From Sphingomonas sp. (GTDB lineage Bacteria > Pseudomonadota > Alphaproteobacteria > Sphingomonadales > Sphingomonadaceae): 49,353 nt of DNA. The DNA lies in contig NZ_JANYEK010000246.1 in assembly GCF_025363195.1 (NCBI RefSeq), forward strand, positions 1-49,353. The letters are read 5' to 3'. Below the pieces are notes generated by a model. It searched no databases and had not been told where the DNA came from. It saw only the letters and a list, made by a program, of their open reading frames with translations. Shown here piece by piece: positions 1 through 5,660 of the stretch (within the stretch, counting starts at the first letter, position 1; every line of letters begins with the position of its first letter). The position numbers and the translations under genes are program-made.

Positions 1-80
1 GGGGGAGGGCAAGCCCCAAACACCGGTTCGCGTTCCGTGGCGAGCCCTCCCCCAACCCCTTCCGCAAGCGGGAGGGGGGA
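1..80. repeat. REP-like palindromic element inside hrpB
   Basis: Bases 1-10 (GGGGGAGGGC) are the exact reverse complement of 44-53. Immediately after comes a second imperfect palindrome, CCCCTTCCGC-AA-GCGGGAGGGG, at about 57-78. This paired arrangement is like bacterial interspersed mosaic elements and resembles the other GC-rich palindromes in this window. It lies within the open frame of hrpB. The left boundary is cut by the window edge. Confidence 0.7.
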
Positions 81-1065
81 AAACGTCGCCATCTCCATCG
101 CGCTCGCTTTCCCCGATCGCATCGCCCGGCGGCGCGATGCATCCGGCGAAACATGGGCCTCGGTCGGCGGGCGTGGTTTCAAGCTCGACCCCGCCTCCGC
201 GCTCGCCCGCACCGACTGGCTGGCCGTCGCCGAAACGCAGGGCATGGCCTCCGGCGCGCGGATCCTCTCCGCCACCGCGATCGATCAGGCGACGGTCGAA
301 GCACTGTTCGGCGATCGGATCGAAATCCACCGCACCGTCGCCTTCGATCCCGCGACCGGCGGCGTGCAGGCGACGCGCGAGCGTCGTCTCGGCGGACTAC
401 GATTGACCAGCGGGCCGGATACCGGCGCCCTGCCCGGCGACATCGCGGCTGCGTTGCTGGAGGGCGTTCGTACCCACGGCCTTGCCCAATTGCCGTGGAG
501 CGACACGGCGCTGGCGCTGCGTCACCGCGCCACCTTCGCTGCCGACCATGGCGGCGCGGACCTCGACCTTGGCGACGACAGTCTGCTGGCGCGCGCCGAT
601 GAATGGCTTGCCGCTTTGCTCGACGGCAAGCGCCGCCTGTCTGCGATTGACGCCGGCGCGCTGACCGAGGCGCTGCGCACCATCATCGGGTGGGATGCGA
701 TACGCGCTATCGATCGCCTCGCGCCGACCCATTTCGACACCCCCGCCGGCTCCAGCCACCCCATAGACTATGCCGCCGAGGGTGGTCCGCGCGTCGATCT
801 CCGTCCCCAACAACTGTTCGGCTTGGCGACGCACCCGACGATCGGCAATGGTCGCGTGCCGTTGGTCCTCAGCCTTACGTCACCCGCGGGTCGCCCGATC
901 CAGACGACCCGCGATCTCCCCGGTTTCTGGAGCGGAAGCTGGGCCGATGTCGCGCGCGAGATGCGCGGCCGGTACCCCCGCCATCCCTGGCCCGCCGATC
1001 CCGCCTCCGCGCTGGCGACGATGCGCACGAAAAATGCGGATGCGCGCGCCAGACAACCACGATAA
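1..1065 (+). CDS. hrpB: ATP-dependent helicase HrpB, C-terminal part (5' end outside window)
   Basis: This is the C-terminal third of a HrpB-type DEAH-box RNA helicase. The reading frame is open from base 1. The HrpB C-terminal domain is recognisable from its opening (LALAFPDRIARRR) through the family-typical LFGLATHPTI to the closing DLPGFWSGSWADV and RGRYPRHPWP motifs. The helicase core lies upstream of the window. The first roughly 80 bases do not look like HrpB: they are a GC-rich palindromic repeat translated in frame as a Gly/Pro/Ser-rich stretch. A GTG at 37 could be called as a start, but a helicase truncated there would lack its ATPase core, so I treat this as a partial gene rather than a complete short one. 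The alternative is a gene broken just upstream. The family call is firm; intactness cannot be judged here. Confidence 0.85.
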   Translation, partial: GGGQAPNTGSRSVASPPPTPSASGRGENVAISIALAFPDRIARRRDASGETWASVGGRGFKLDPASALARTDWLAVAETQGMASGARILSATAIDQATVEALFGDRIEIHRTVAFDPATGGVQATRERRLGGLRLTSGPDTGALPGDIAAALLEGVRTHGLAQLPWSDTALALRHRATFAADHGGADLDLGDDSLLARADEWLAALLDGKRRLSAIDAGALTEALRTIIGWDAIRAIDRLAPTHFDTPAGSSHPIDYAAEGGPRVDLRPQQLFGLATHPTIGNGRVPLVLSLTSPAGRPIQTTRDLPGFWSGSWADVAREMRGRYPRHPWPADPASALATMRTKNADARARQPR

Positions 1066-1093
1066 AGCAGCGACGATTCGAAGGACGACAGCC

Positions 1094-1375
1094 ATGACCA
1101 CCGCCCGCATCTATCAGCGCCCAAAGAACGCCATGCAGTCCGGCCGCGCGCGCACCGACGGCTGGGTGCTCGATTTCGCGCCCGCCGAAGCCAAGCAGCC
1201 GGATCCGCTGACCGGTTGGGCTGGCTCGGGCGATACGCGCGATCAACTGCGCATGGGGTTCCCGACTCAGGAAGCGGCGATCGCCTATGCCGAGCGCGAG
1301 GGGCTGGCCTTCACGGTAACGCCCGCGCCGGAGCGCAAGCTGAAGCTGCAGGCCTATGCGGATAATTTCCGCTAA
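1094..1375 (+). CDS. NDUFS4-like complex I accessory subunit (ETC complex I subunit)
   Basis: A 93-residue protein of the NDUFS4 (18 kDa, AQDQ) family, an accessory subunit of respiratory NADH:ubiquinone oxidoreductase found in alphaproteobacteria and mitochondria. Visible family features are the N-terminal ARIYQRPKNAMQSG, the central WVLDFAP, the Trp-Gly-Ser segment (GWAGSGDTRDQ), and the F-x-T-x-E-A-A-I-A-Y-AE-x-GL region. In alphaproteobacteria it is soluble or peripheral on the cytoplasmic arm of complex I. I chose the ATG at 1094 because the protein then begins exactly at the conserved N-terminus; the reading frame extends further upstream but overlaps hrpB. It starts 28 bases after hrpB and could be co-transcribed. 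No other complex I genes are in the window, as is usual for this subunit. Confidence 0.88.
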   Translation: MTTARIYQRPKNAMQSGRARTDGWVLDFAPAEAKQPDPLTGWAGSGDTRDQLRMGFPTQEAAIAYAEREGLAFTVTPAPERKLKLQAYADNFR

Positions 1376-1393
1376 TGCGCGTCACCTTACCCT

Positions 1394-1912
1394 TCAGGCG
1401 AGTAAATCCGCGCTCAGCAATAACAGCATCTTGACGTCGATCCCGACACCCGCCGCGCGCTTTGCCGCGACGAAGGCGGAGAGTTCGGTCAGCGCGACGC
1501 GGTGCACGACAATGTCCTCATCCACAGTCCCGCCGCCTGCGCTCACCTTCGCCAAGCCGGTCGCCCGGACCAGGGTGAAACCCTCGCTGACCATTCCCGG
1601 CGAGGAATAGAAACTGCCCAACGTCTCGATCCGTTCGGCACGATAGCCTGTCTCTTCTTCAAGTTCGCGCGCGGCGGACGTTTCGACGCTCTCACCCTGT
1701 TCCTCGTCGCCGACCAGTCCCGCCGGAAGCTCCAGGCAGCGTCGCCCGAGCGGGACGCGATATTGTTCGACCAGGATGGCGTGCCCATCCTCGATCGCAA
1801 CGATCACTGCCGCCTGGATGCCGCGCGCACGGGAAACATATTCCCATTTGCCCCGGCGCTTGGCGGCAATGAACTTGCCCTGCCAGACGGTCTCTTCGTC
1901 TGCGTCGTTCAA
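1394..1912 (-). CDS. NUDIX hydrolase, ADP-ribose pyrophosphatase type
   Basis: A 172-residue NUDIX hydrolase that probably cleaves ADP-ribose or a related nucleoside diphosphate derivative. The NUDIX box is complete: G68-x5-E74-x7-R82-E83-L-x-E86-E87-x-G89-Y, which supplies the metal-binding glutamates. Upstream, the segment VEQYRVPLGRRCLELPAGLV is typical of the NudF/ADP-ribose pyrophosphatase subgroup. The start ATG overlaps the stop of the preceding TPM gene by four bases (ATGA), so it is the last gene of the lemA-TPM-TPM-nudix operon and is likely translationally coupled. It ends tail-to-tail with the NDUFS4-like gene, 18 bases apart, without an obvious terminator. The exact substrate is inferred from subgroup similarity only. 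Confidence 0.85.
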   Translation of the reverse strand: MNDADEETVWQGKFIAAKRRGKWEYVSRARGIQAAVIVAIEDGHAILVEQYRVPLGRRCLELPAGLVGDEEQGESVETSAARELEEETGYRAERIETLGSFYSSPGMVSEGFTLVRATGLAKVSAGGGTVDEDIVVHRVALTELSAFVAAKRAAGVGIDVKMLLLLSADLLA

Positions 1913-2580
1913 AGCTCGATCAAACGGTCGGGCAATTCGTTGCGATCATCATCGGCCCGTGGAAAGTGCGCGGCAAGTACGATGCCGACCTGCGCCACTG
2001 CCTCGGCCATGCCATCTCCGGGTCGCCCGTCCTGCACGGCAGCGACGAGAGCCGCCATCGCCGCGCCCCAGGTTTCGTTCGCGACCTTCGAATGGATTGC
2101 GTGCTCGGCGATCAGTTCGGCGCGCCGCTCGTCCAGACTGAGATAGATCAGCACGCCGGTCGCGCCGATCGTGCGCTTCTCGGCGCTGGAGCGGAAAAGA
2201 TCGAGCGCCCGCGCCCGAACACGCCGGGTCTTCGTCGCCCCCGGCGTCAGTGCGATACGCAACGGCATCGAGGATAACGCATAGCGCCCTACGAGGAACG
2301 CGATAGCAACCAGCAGCAACGCGATGCCGTATAACGCCCCTTGATGCGCGCCGTCGGTCCACGGATCATAGACCATGGCATGCAACCGATCGGCAATGCC
2401 CGGCCAAACCGACAGAACAGCCAGCATCAGCAGCATCGCCAACACGCCTGCATGCGCCGCTACGTCGTGATATTTGTCGGACCGGCGCGCGACGATCGTC
2501 ACGATCTCGCCCGCGGTATCAATTTCGGCCGCTGTCACCGCCGCACTTATCTTGGCGCGATCTTCGGGCGTGATCCGCAT
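1909..2580 (-). CDS. TPM-domain membrane protein (second of the pair)
   Basis: A protein of about 223 residues with a TPM (YgcG/TPM phosphatase-like) domain split around two predicted membrane segments. The N-terminus carries the TPM opening (EIDTAGEIVTIVARRSDKY). Two hydrophobic stretches follow at roughly residues 42-62 and 82-102, then the second TPM half (GATGVLIYLSLDERRAELIAEHAIH), which matches the conserved 'vliyis..eR...' and 'gDkgI' regions. Unlike its neighbour it has no signal peptide and no Gly/Trp-rich tail. I start it at the ATG at 2580, which overlaps the upstream stop by one base (TGATG); GTG and TTG codons lie three and six bases upstream. The biochemical role is unknown; such proteins are associated with the envelope and often with LemA, as here. 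Confidence 0.78.
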   Translation of the reverse strand: MRITPEDRAKISAAVTAAEIDTAGEIVTIVARRSDKYHDVAAHAGVLAMLLMLAVLSVWPGIADRLHAMVYDPWTDGAHQGALYGIALLLVAIAFLVGRYALSSMPLRIALTPGATKTRRVRARALDLFRSSAEKRTIGATGVLIYLSLDERRAELIAEHAIHSKVANETWGAAMAALVAAVQDGRPGDGMAEAVAQVGIVLAAHFPRADDDRNELPDRLIEL

Positions 2581-3473
2581 CACCAACTCCCCGAGGCGCC
2601 ACCGCCTCCGAAATCACCGCCACCGCCGCCGGAAAAGCCACCGCCTCCCCAGCCGCCGCCGCCGCCATCGTTGTCGCCCCCGCCTCCGCCCCAGCTACTG
2701 CCGCCGCCACGCATCGCGCTGTTGCCGATCTCGTTGGCGATCGACCACAGGATCACGGGTAGCACCCCGCTGCTGCCATGACCGTCGCCGCTATAACGCT
2801 GTCCACTCCCGCTCCGACGCCGGACGAACGACAGTCCGACAAAACCGATCACCAGCACCACGAACACGATGCCAAGGGGGAACCCGCCACCGCCACTGCG
2901 CTGTCCCGCGTGCGGTCGGGCATTGTTGAACGCGGCGACTGCGGCATCGACTTCGGCTTTCGCTTCCTCGGGTGACGCCCGCAATTGCGCGACCACCGCA
3001 TCGGTGCCGGCGGTCAGCGCCCCGGGAACATCACCGCCATTCGCCAGTCGCGGCATCATCTGCGTGTTGATGATCTGACTGGTAAGCGCATCGGTCAGGA
3101 TCGGCTCGAGCCCGCGACCGACTTCGATCCGTGGCCCGCGCTGGCCCGATGGATTGTTCGGCGCAACCAAGATGATGGCGCCATTATTCGCATTCTTGAG
3201 GCCCACGCCCCATGCCCGACCGAGCTTGTAACCATATTCGTCCAGCGGATAGCCCTGCATATCGCCGATCGTGGCGACCACAACTTGCCGGTTGGTATCT
3301 TTCTGCAAGGCCTGCAACTTGGCGGTCAAATCCGCTTTCACATTGGCGGGCAAGACATTGGCATCGTCGACGACCAACCCGGTAAACTTGGGGAAGGTCT
3401 GTGCGGAGAGCGGGCTCGCCCCGATCAGCATAAAGCCGATCAGGGCGAGGAACAGACGGAGCGAACGCATCAT
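2580..3473 (-). CDS. TPM-domain secreted/membrane protein with Gly-rich tail (YgcG family)
   Basis: A 297-residue YgcG-like protein. It has a signal peptide (residues 1 to about 24, ending SPLSAQ), then a TPM domain from about 28 to 150 containing FTGLVVDDANVLP, the hallmark LGRAWGVG and IEVGRGLEPILTD. A transmembrane helix lies at about 196-216 (PLGIVFVVLVIGFVGL), followed by a long Gly/Trp/Asp-rich low-complexity tail at the C-terminus (GGGSSWGGGG and similar). This layout is that of the family, whose TPM domain binds calcium or other metals in some characterised members; the function in bacteria is unclear. It lies 35 bases downstream of lemA and overlaps the next TPM gene by one base, so the three are probably one transcript. 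The tail's GGN codons make the base composition locally extreme. Confidence 0.85.
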   Translation of the reverse strand: MMRSLRLFLALIGFMLIGASPLSAQTFPKFTGLVVDDANVLPANVKADLTAKLQALQKDTNRQVVVATIGDMQGYPLDEYGYKLGRAWGVGLKNANNGAIILVAPNNPSGQRGPRIEVGRGLEPILTDALTSQIINTQMMPRLANGGDVPGALTAGTDAVVAQLRASPEEAKAEVDAAVAAFNNARPHAGQRSGGGGFPLGIVFVVLVIGFVGLSFVRRRSGSGQRYSGDGHGSSGVLPVILWSIANEIGNSAMRGGGSSWGGGGGDNDGGGGGWGGGGFSGGGGGDFGGGGASGSW

Positions 3474-3508
3474 CCGATCTCCTGGGTGAGCCTCTGGTGG
3501 GACAAAAG

Positions 3509-4099
3509 TCAGCTATTATTTCCGAAGGCATTAGACACCGACGGCGCCTTGTTGGCATCCGGCGTCGTCGCCTGGAACGGCACGATCGGCTTGGCACCAT
3601 AGAAGATCTTGGCACCGATGGCGTCGGGGAAGGTGCGGATCGTGGTGTTATAGCTCTGTACCGCCGTGTTGTAATCGGTGCGCGCGATGGTGATGCGGTT
3701 CTCGGTGCCTTCCAGCTGGCTCATCAGGGTCGTGTAATTGGCCTGGCTCTTCAACTCGGGATAGGCTTCCTGCAGGCGCTGCAATGACATGGTCACGCCA
3801 GACTGGGCGCGCTGATAGGCCGCCATCTTGTCCGGATTGGTCAGATCATTGCCCGACACCTGCACCTGATTGGCGGATGCGCGTGCCTGCGTGACTTCGA
3901 CGAGGATGGCCTTTTCCTGCGCACCCGCCGCCTTCACCGTGGCGACGAGGTTGGGGATCAGATCGGAACGACGCTGATACTGGTTCTGTACATCAGCCCA
4001 TTTGGCCTTGGCATTCTCCTCGGCAGTGGGAACGCTGTTTACCCCGCACGCGCTGAGCGCGACGGCGGACATCATTGCGAAAGTGGCACGATAGTTCAT
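3509..4099 (-). CDS. lemA: LemA family lipoprotein
   Basis: A 196-residue LemA-family protein: an N-terminal anchor followed by a long helical domain. The start is the ATG at 4099, preceded on the coding strand by a good Shine-Dalgarno sequence (GGAGG, about six bases away); an in-frame codon at 4123 has none. The N-terminus has a lipobox (VALSACG), so a lipid-anchored form is likely. The LemA core is clear: ENAKAKWADVQNQYQRRSDLIPNLVATV, then VTQARA, QSGVTMSLQRLQ.AYPELK, and the ENRI..AR..YN.AVQ.YN segment ending in FP. The family's function is not settled. Its place as first gene of an operon with two TPM proteins is a recurrent arrangement and suggests a shared envelope role. Confidence 0.88.
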   Translation of the reverse strand: MNYRATFAMMSAVALSACGVNSVPTAEENAKAKWADVQNQYQRRSDLIPNLVATVKAAGAQEKAILVEVTQARASANQVQVSGNDLTNPDKMAAYQRAQSGVTMSLQRLQEAYPELKSQANYTTLMSQLEGTENRITIARTDYNTAVQSYNTTIRTFPDAIGAKIFYGAKPIVPFQATTPDANKAPSVSNAFGNNS

Positions 4100-4181
4100 C
4101 TTGTCCCTCCAAAGCCTTGGCAAGCTCCACGATACGCGCGTAGCATTGCCGAGCGTGAGCTAAATCGTAAGGGAGTGCGTC

Positions 4182-4613
4182 ATGTTCAAGGAGTTCAAGG
4201 CTTTCGTCCTGCGGGGCAACGTCCTCGATCTCGCGATCGCAGTGATCATCGGCGCGGCCTTCGGCAAGATCGTCACCTCGCTGACCGACGATATCATCAT
4301 GCCGATCATCGGAAAGGTTTTCGGCGGGCTCGATTTCTCCAGCTGCTTTGTCATCCTCGGCAAAGTGCCGAGCGCACTCGCCGGATCGTCGGATTACGTG
4401 GCGCTGAAAAAGGCGGGCGTGCCGCTGCTCGGTTATGGCGCGTTTATCACGGCCGCCGTCAATTTCGTCATCATCGCCTTTATCATTTTCATGATCATCC
4501 GGGCGGTGAACAAGGCGATGCCCAAGGCGGAGGAAGCGCCGGTCGAGGCCGCTGTGGAACCCGCCGATATCGCGTTGCTACGCGAAATTCGCGACGAATT
4601 GAAGAAGCGCTAA
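4182..4613 (+). CDS. mscL: Large-conductance mechanosensitive channel MscL
   Basis: A 143-residue inner-membrane channel that opens under membrane tension and releases solutes during hypo-osmotic shock. The N-terminal amphipathic helix and first transmembrane segment are typical (FKAFVLRGNVLDLAIAVIIGAAFGKIV, residues 5-31), followed by the conserved SLTDDIIMPIIG. The periplasmic loop contains two residues SC where many homologues have a charged patch. The second transmembrane segment is at about 84-107 (TAAVNFVIIAFIIFMIIRAVNK). A C-terminal helical bundle ends ALLREIRDELKKR. Length matches the family (about 136-150). A purine-rich ribosome binding site (AAGGGAG) lies just upstream of the ATG. 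It stands alone, converging with the Rrf2 gene across a terminator-like palindrome. Confidence 0.96.
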   Translation: MFKEFKAFVLRGNVLDLAIAVIIGAAFGKIVTSLTDDIIMPIIGKVFGGLDFSSCFVILGKVPSALAGSSDYVALKKAGVPLLGYGAFITAAVNFVIIAFIIFMIIRAVNKAMPKAEEAPVEAAVEPADIALLREIRDELKKR

Positions 4614-4620
4614 GCTTGCC

Positions 4621-4644
4621 AATCCCTCCGGCGGGAGAGGGATT
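4621..4644. terminator. Palindrome between mscL and the Rrf2 gene, likely bidirectional terminator
   Basis: AATCCCTC (4621-4628) and GAGGGATT (4637-4644) form a perfect 8-bp stem with an 8-base loop, starting seven bases after the mscL stop and touching the last codon of the convergent Rrf2 gene. There is no long T-run, so it may instead be a short REP-like element; both readings fit its place. Confidence 0.5.
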
Positions 4645-5075
4645 CAGGCGGCGACCAGTTCGTCCAGCCCGGCATCGGCCAGGCTGGTACCATCCAGGAT
4701 ACGCGCCGTCTCGTCACGCACACGCATCATGGCAAGGCGGATGGCGCATCGCGCCTCGTCCTTGCAATCGTTGCAAGCGCGGTACGCGGTCCGGCTGACG
4801 CATGGCACAAGCGCCAACGGCCCCTCGATCACGCGGATGATCTCCCCCAGCGAAATCAGGTGCGTCGGACGTGAAAGACAATATCCGCCCATCTTGCCGC
4901 GATGACTGTGCAGGAAGCCAGCCTCGCGCAAATCGGCCAGGATCAATTCTAGGAACTTGCGCGGTACGTTGGCCTCGTCCGCGATACGATTCATTGGGAT
5001 CGGCGGGCCGCCGGGCTTGGCCTCGGCCAGGAACAACATGGCGCGCAAGCCATAACGGGAACGCTGGGTAAGCAT
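4644..5075 (-). CDS. Rrf2 family transcriptional regulator with four cysteines
   Basis: A 143-residue Rrf2-family winged-helix regulator. The N-terminal DNA-binding domain is typical (MLTQRSRYGLRAMLFLAE, then I...ADEANVPRKFLELIL, and RGKMGGYCLSRP for the wing). Near the C-terminus are four cysteines, C92, C101, C104 and C110, in the region where IscR and NsrR carry their three [Fe-S] ligands; the spacing is not the canonical IscR pattern. A sensor of Fe-S state, nitric oxide or sulfur status is plausible, but the signal cannot be told. I start it at the ATG at 5075, which gives the canonical N-terminus, rather than at 5147. It points away from the tmRNA gene; the two promoters share the interval 5076-5160. 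No obvious target operon is adjacent. Confidence 0.88.
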   Translation of the reverse strand: MLTQRSRYGLRAMLFLAEAKPGGPPIPMNRIADEANVPRKFLELILADLREAGFLHSHRGKMGGYCLSRPTHLISLGEIIRVIEGPLALVPCVSRTAYRACNDCKDEARCAIRLAMMRVRDETARILDGTSLADAGLDELVAA

Positions 5076-5121
5076 AATATCAAGGCCAATGAACCGGATT
5101 TGTGGCGAGTAAAAGGCGGGC

Positions 5122-5152
5122 TTGGCAAATCCGTGCGCAAATCCCATATAGA
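5122..5152 (+). promoter_or_regulatory. Candidate sigma-70 promoter of the tmRNA gene
   Basis: TTGGCA at 5122-5127 and CATATA at 5145-5150 are separated by 17 bases; TATAGA at 5147-5152 is an alternative -10 with a longer spacer. Transcription would begin near 5157-5160, just before the GGGGCTTGCCCC hairpin that opens the tmRNA acceptor region. Assigned from similarity and position only. Confidence 0.45.
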
Positions 5153-5159
5153 GATTGTC

Positions 5160-5525
5160 GCAAGGGGCTTGCCCCGGAGACTATGGTGATAAATTGCAGC
5201 GTAAAATAGACGCAACGGACCCGGGGGCAGTACCCGGCGGCTCCACCATAACCCGTCTTACGCCTTTCGGGTGGGGGACAGGTTTTGACGGGGCCGAAGC
5301 AGGATCGACGTGTGTTCAAAGGCGCTGTTTTTGCCACGGCTGAGTAACCGTTTATAGGCTCAAAACCACAAGTGCTAACGATAACCATGCACTCGCGATT
5401 GCGGCGTAAACCGGACTTAACGGTCTAGTTTACTAACGACAAAAGCGCGGTTGGACCGCACCGGGCAACAGAAGCGGATTCCGGCGGTACGGGGAGCACC
5501 GAGCAACAGAAGCTCCCCACCCTGG
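5160..5525 (+). ncRNA. ssrA: Transfer-messenger RNA, two-piece (circularly permuted) alphaproteobacterial type
   Basis: tmRNA rescues stalled ribosomes and adds a degradation tag. The gene is permuted. The acceptor piece comes first and ends with GGCGGCTCCACCA at 5236-5248, preceded by the T-arm CCGGG-GGCAGTA-CCCGG. After a 41-base intervening segment (5249-5289) the coding piece begins with GGGGCCG at 5290-5296. This pairs with CGGCTCC (5238-5244) over seven base pairs including one G-U, rebuilding the acceptor stem. The tag frame is 5374-5409, encoding ANDNHALAIAA and TAA. ACCGTT before the tag and AACGGT after it can close helix 5 around the tag. A downstream pseudoknot-like stem is GGGGAGC (5491-5497) with GCTCCCC (5512-5518). 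Outer ends are approximate. Confidence 0.92.
5374..5409 (+). other. tmRNA-encoded proteolysis tag (ANDNHALAIAA)
   Basis: Codons GCT AAC GAT AAC CAT GCA CTC GCG ATT GCG GCG followed by TAA. With the alanine carried by tmRNA itself the appended tag would be (A)ANDNHALAIAA. The ANDN start is common in proteobacterial tags, and short tags ending in a hydrophobic residue plus AA are recognised by ClpXP and related proteases. The frame is set by the resume codon GCT after the CACAAGT context. Confidence 0.88.
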
Positions 5526-5660
5526 TTTCTGGTCCTTCGTCATCCCAGCTCCTTTCGAGGAAGCTAAGCGACACGCGTGGCTGCAGCGGCATGGGCCACA
5601 GTTGCGCATGCCGACCACGATGCTAAGCATTCGGTGATAACCTGCTTAGGAACACGCTTC

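Noticed and set aside
37-1065. hrpB read as a complete 342-residue gene starting at 37
   Set aside because: The start would lie in the repeat and the protein would lack the helicase core; the frame is open to the window edge.
5577-5660. Earlier start for the M16 peptidase
   Set aside because: The signal peptide begins at 5661; the upstream codons encode no sensible N-terminus and overlap the region near the tmRNA.
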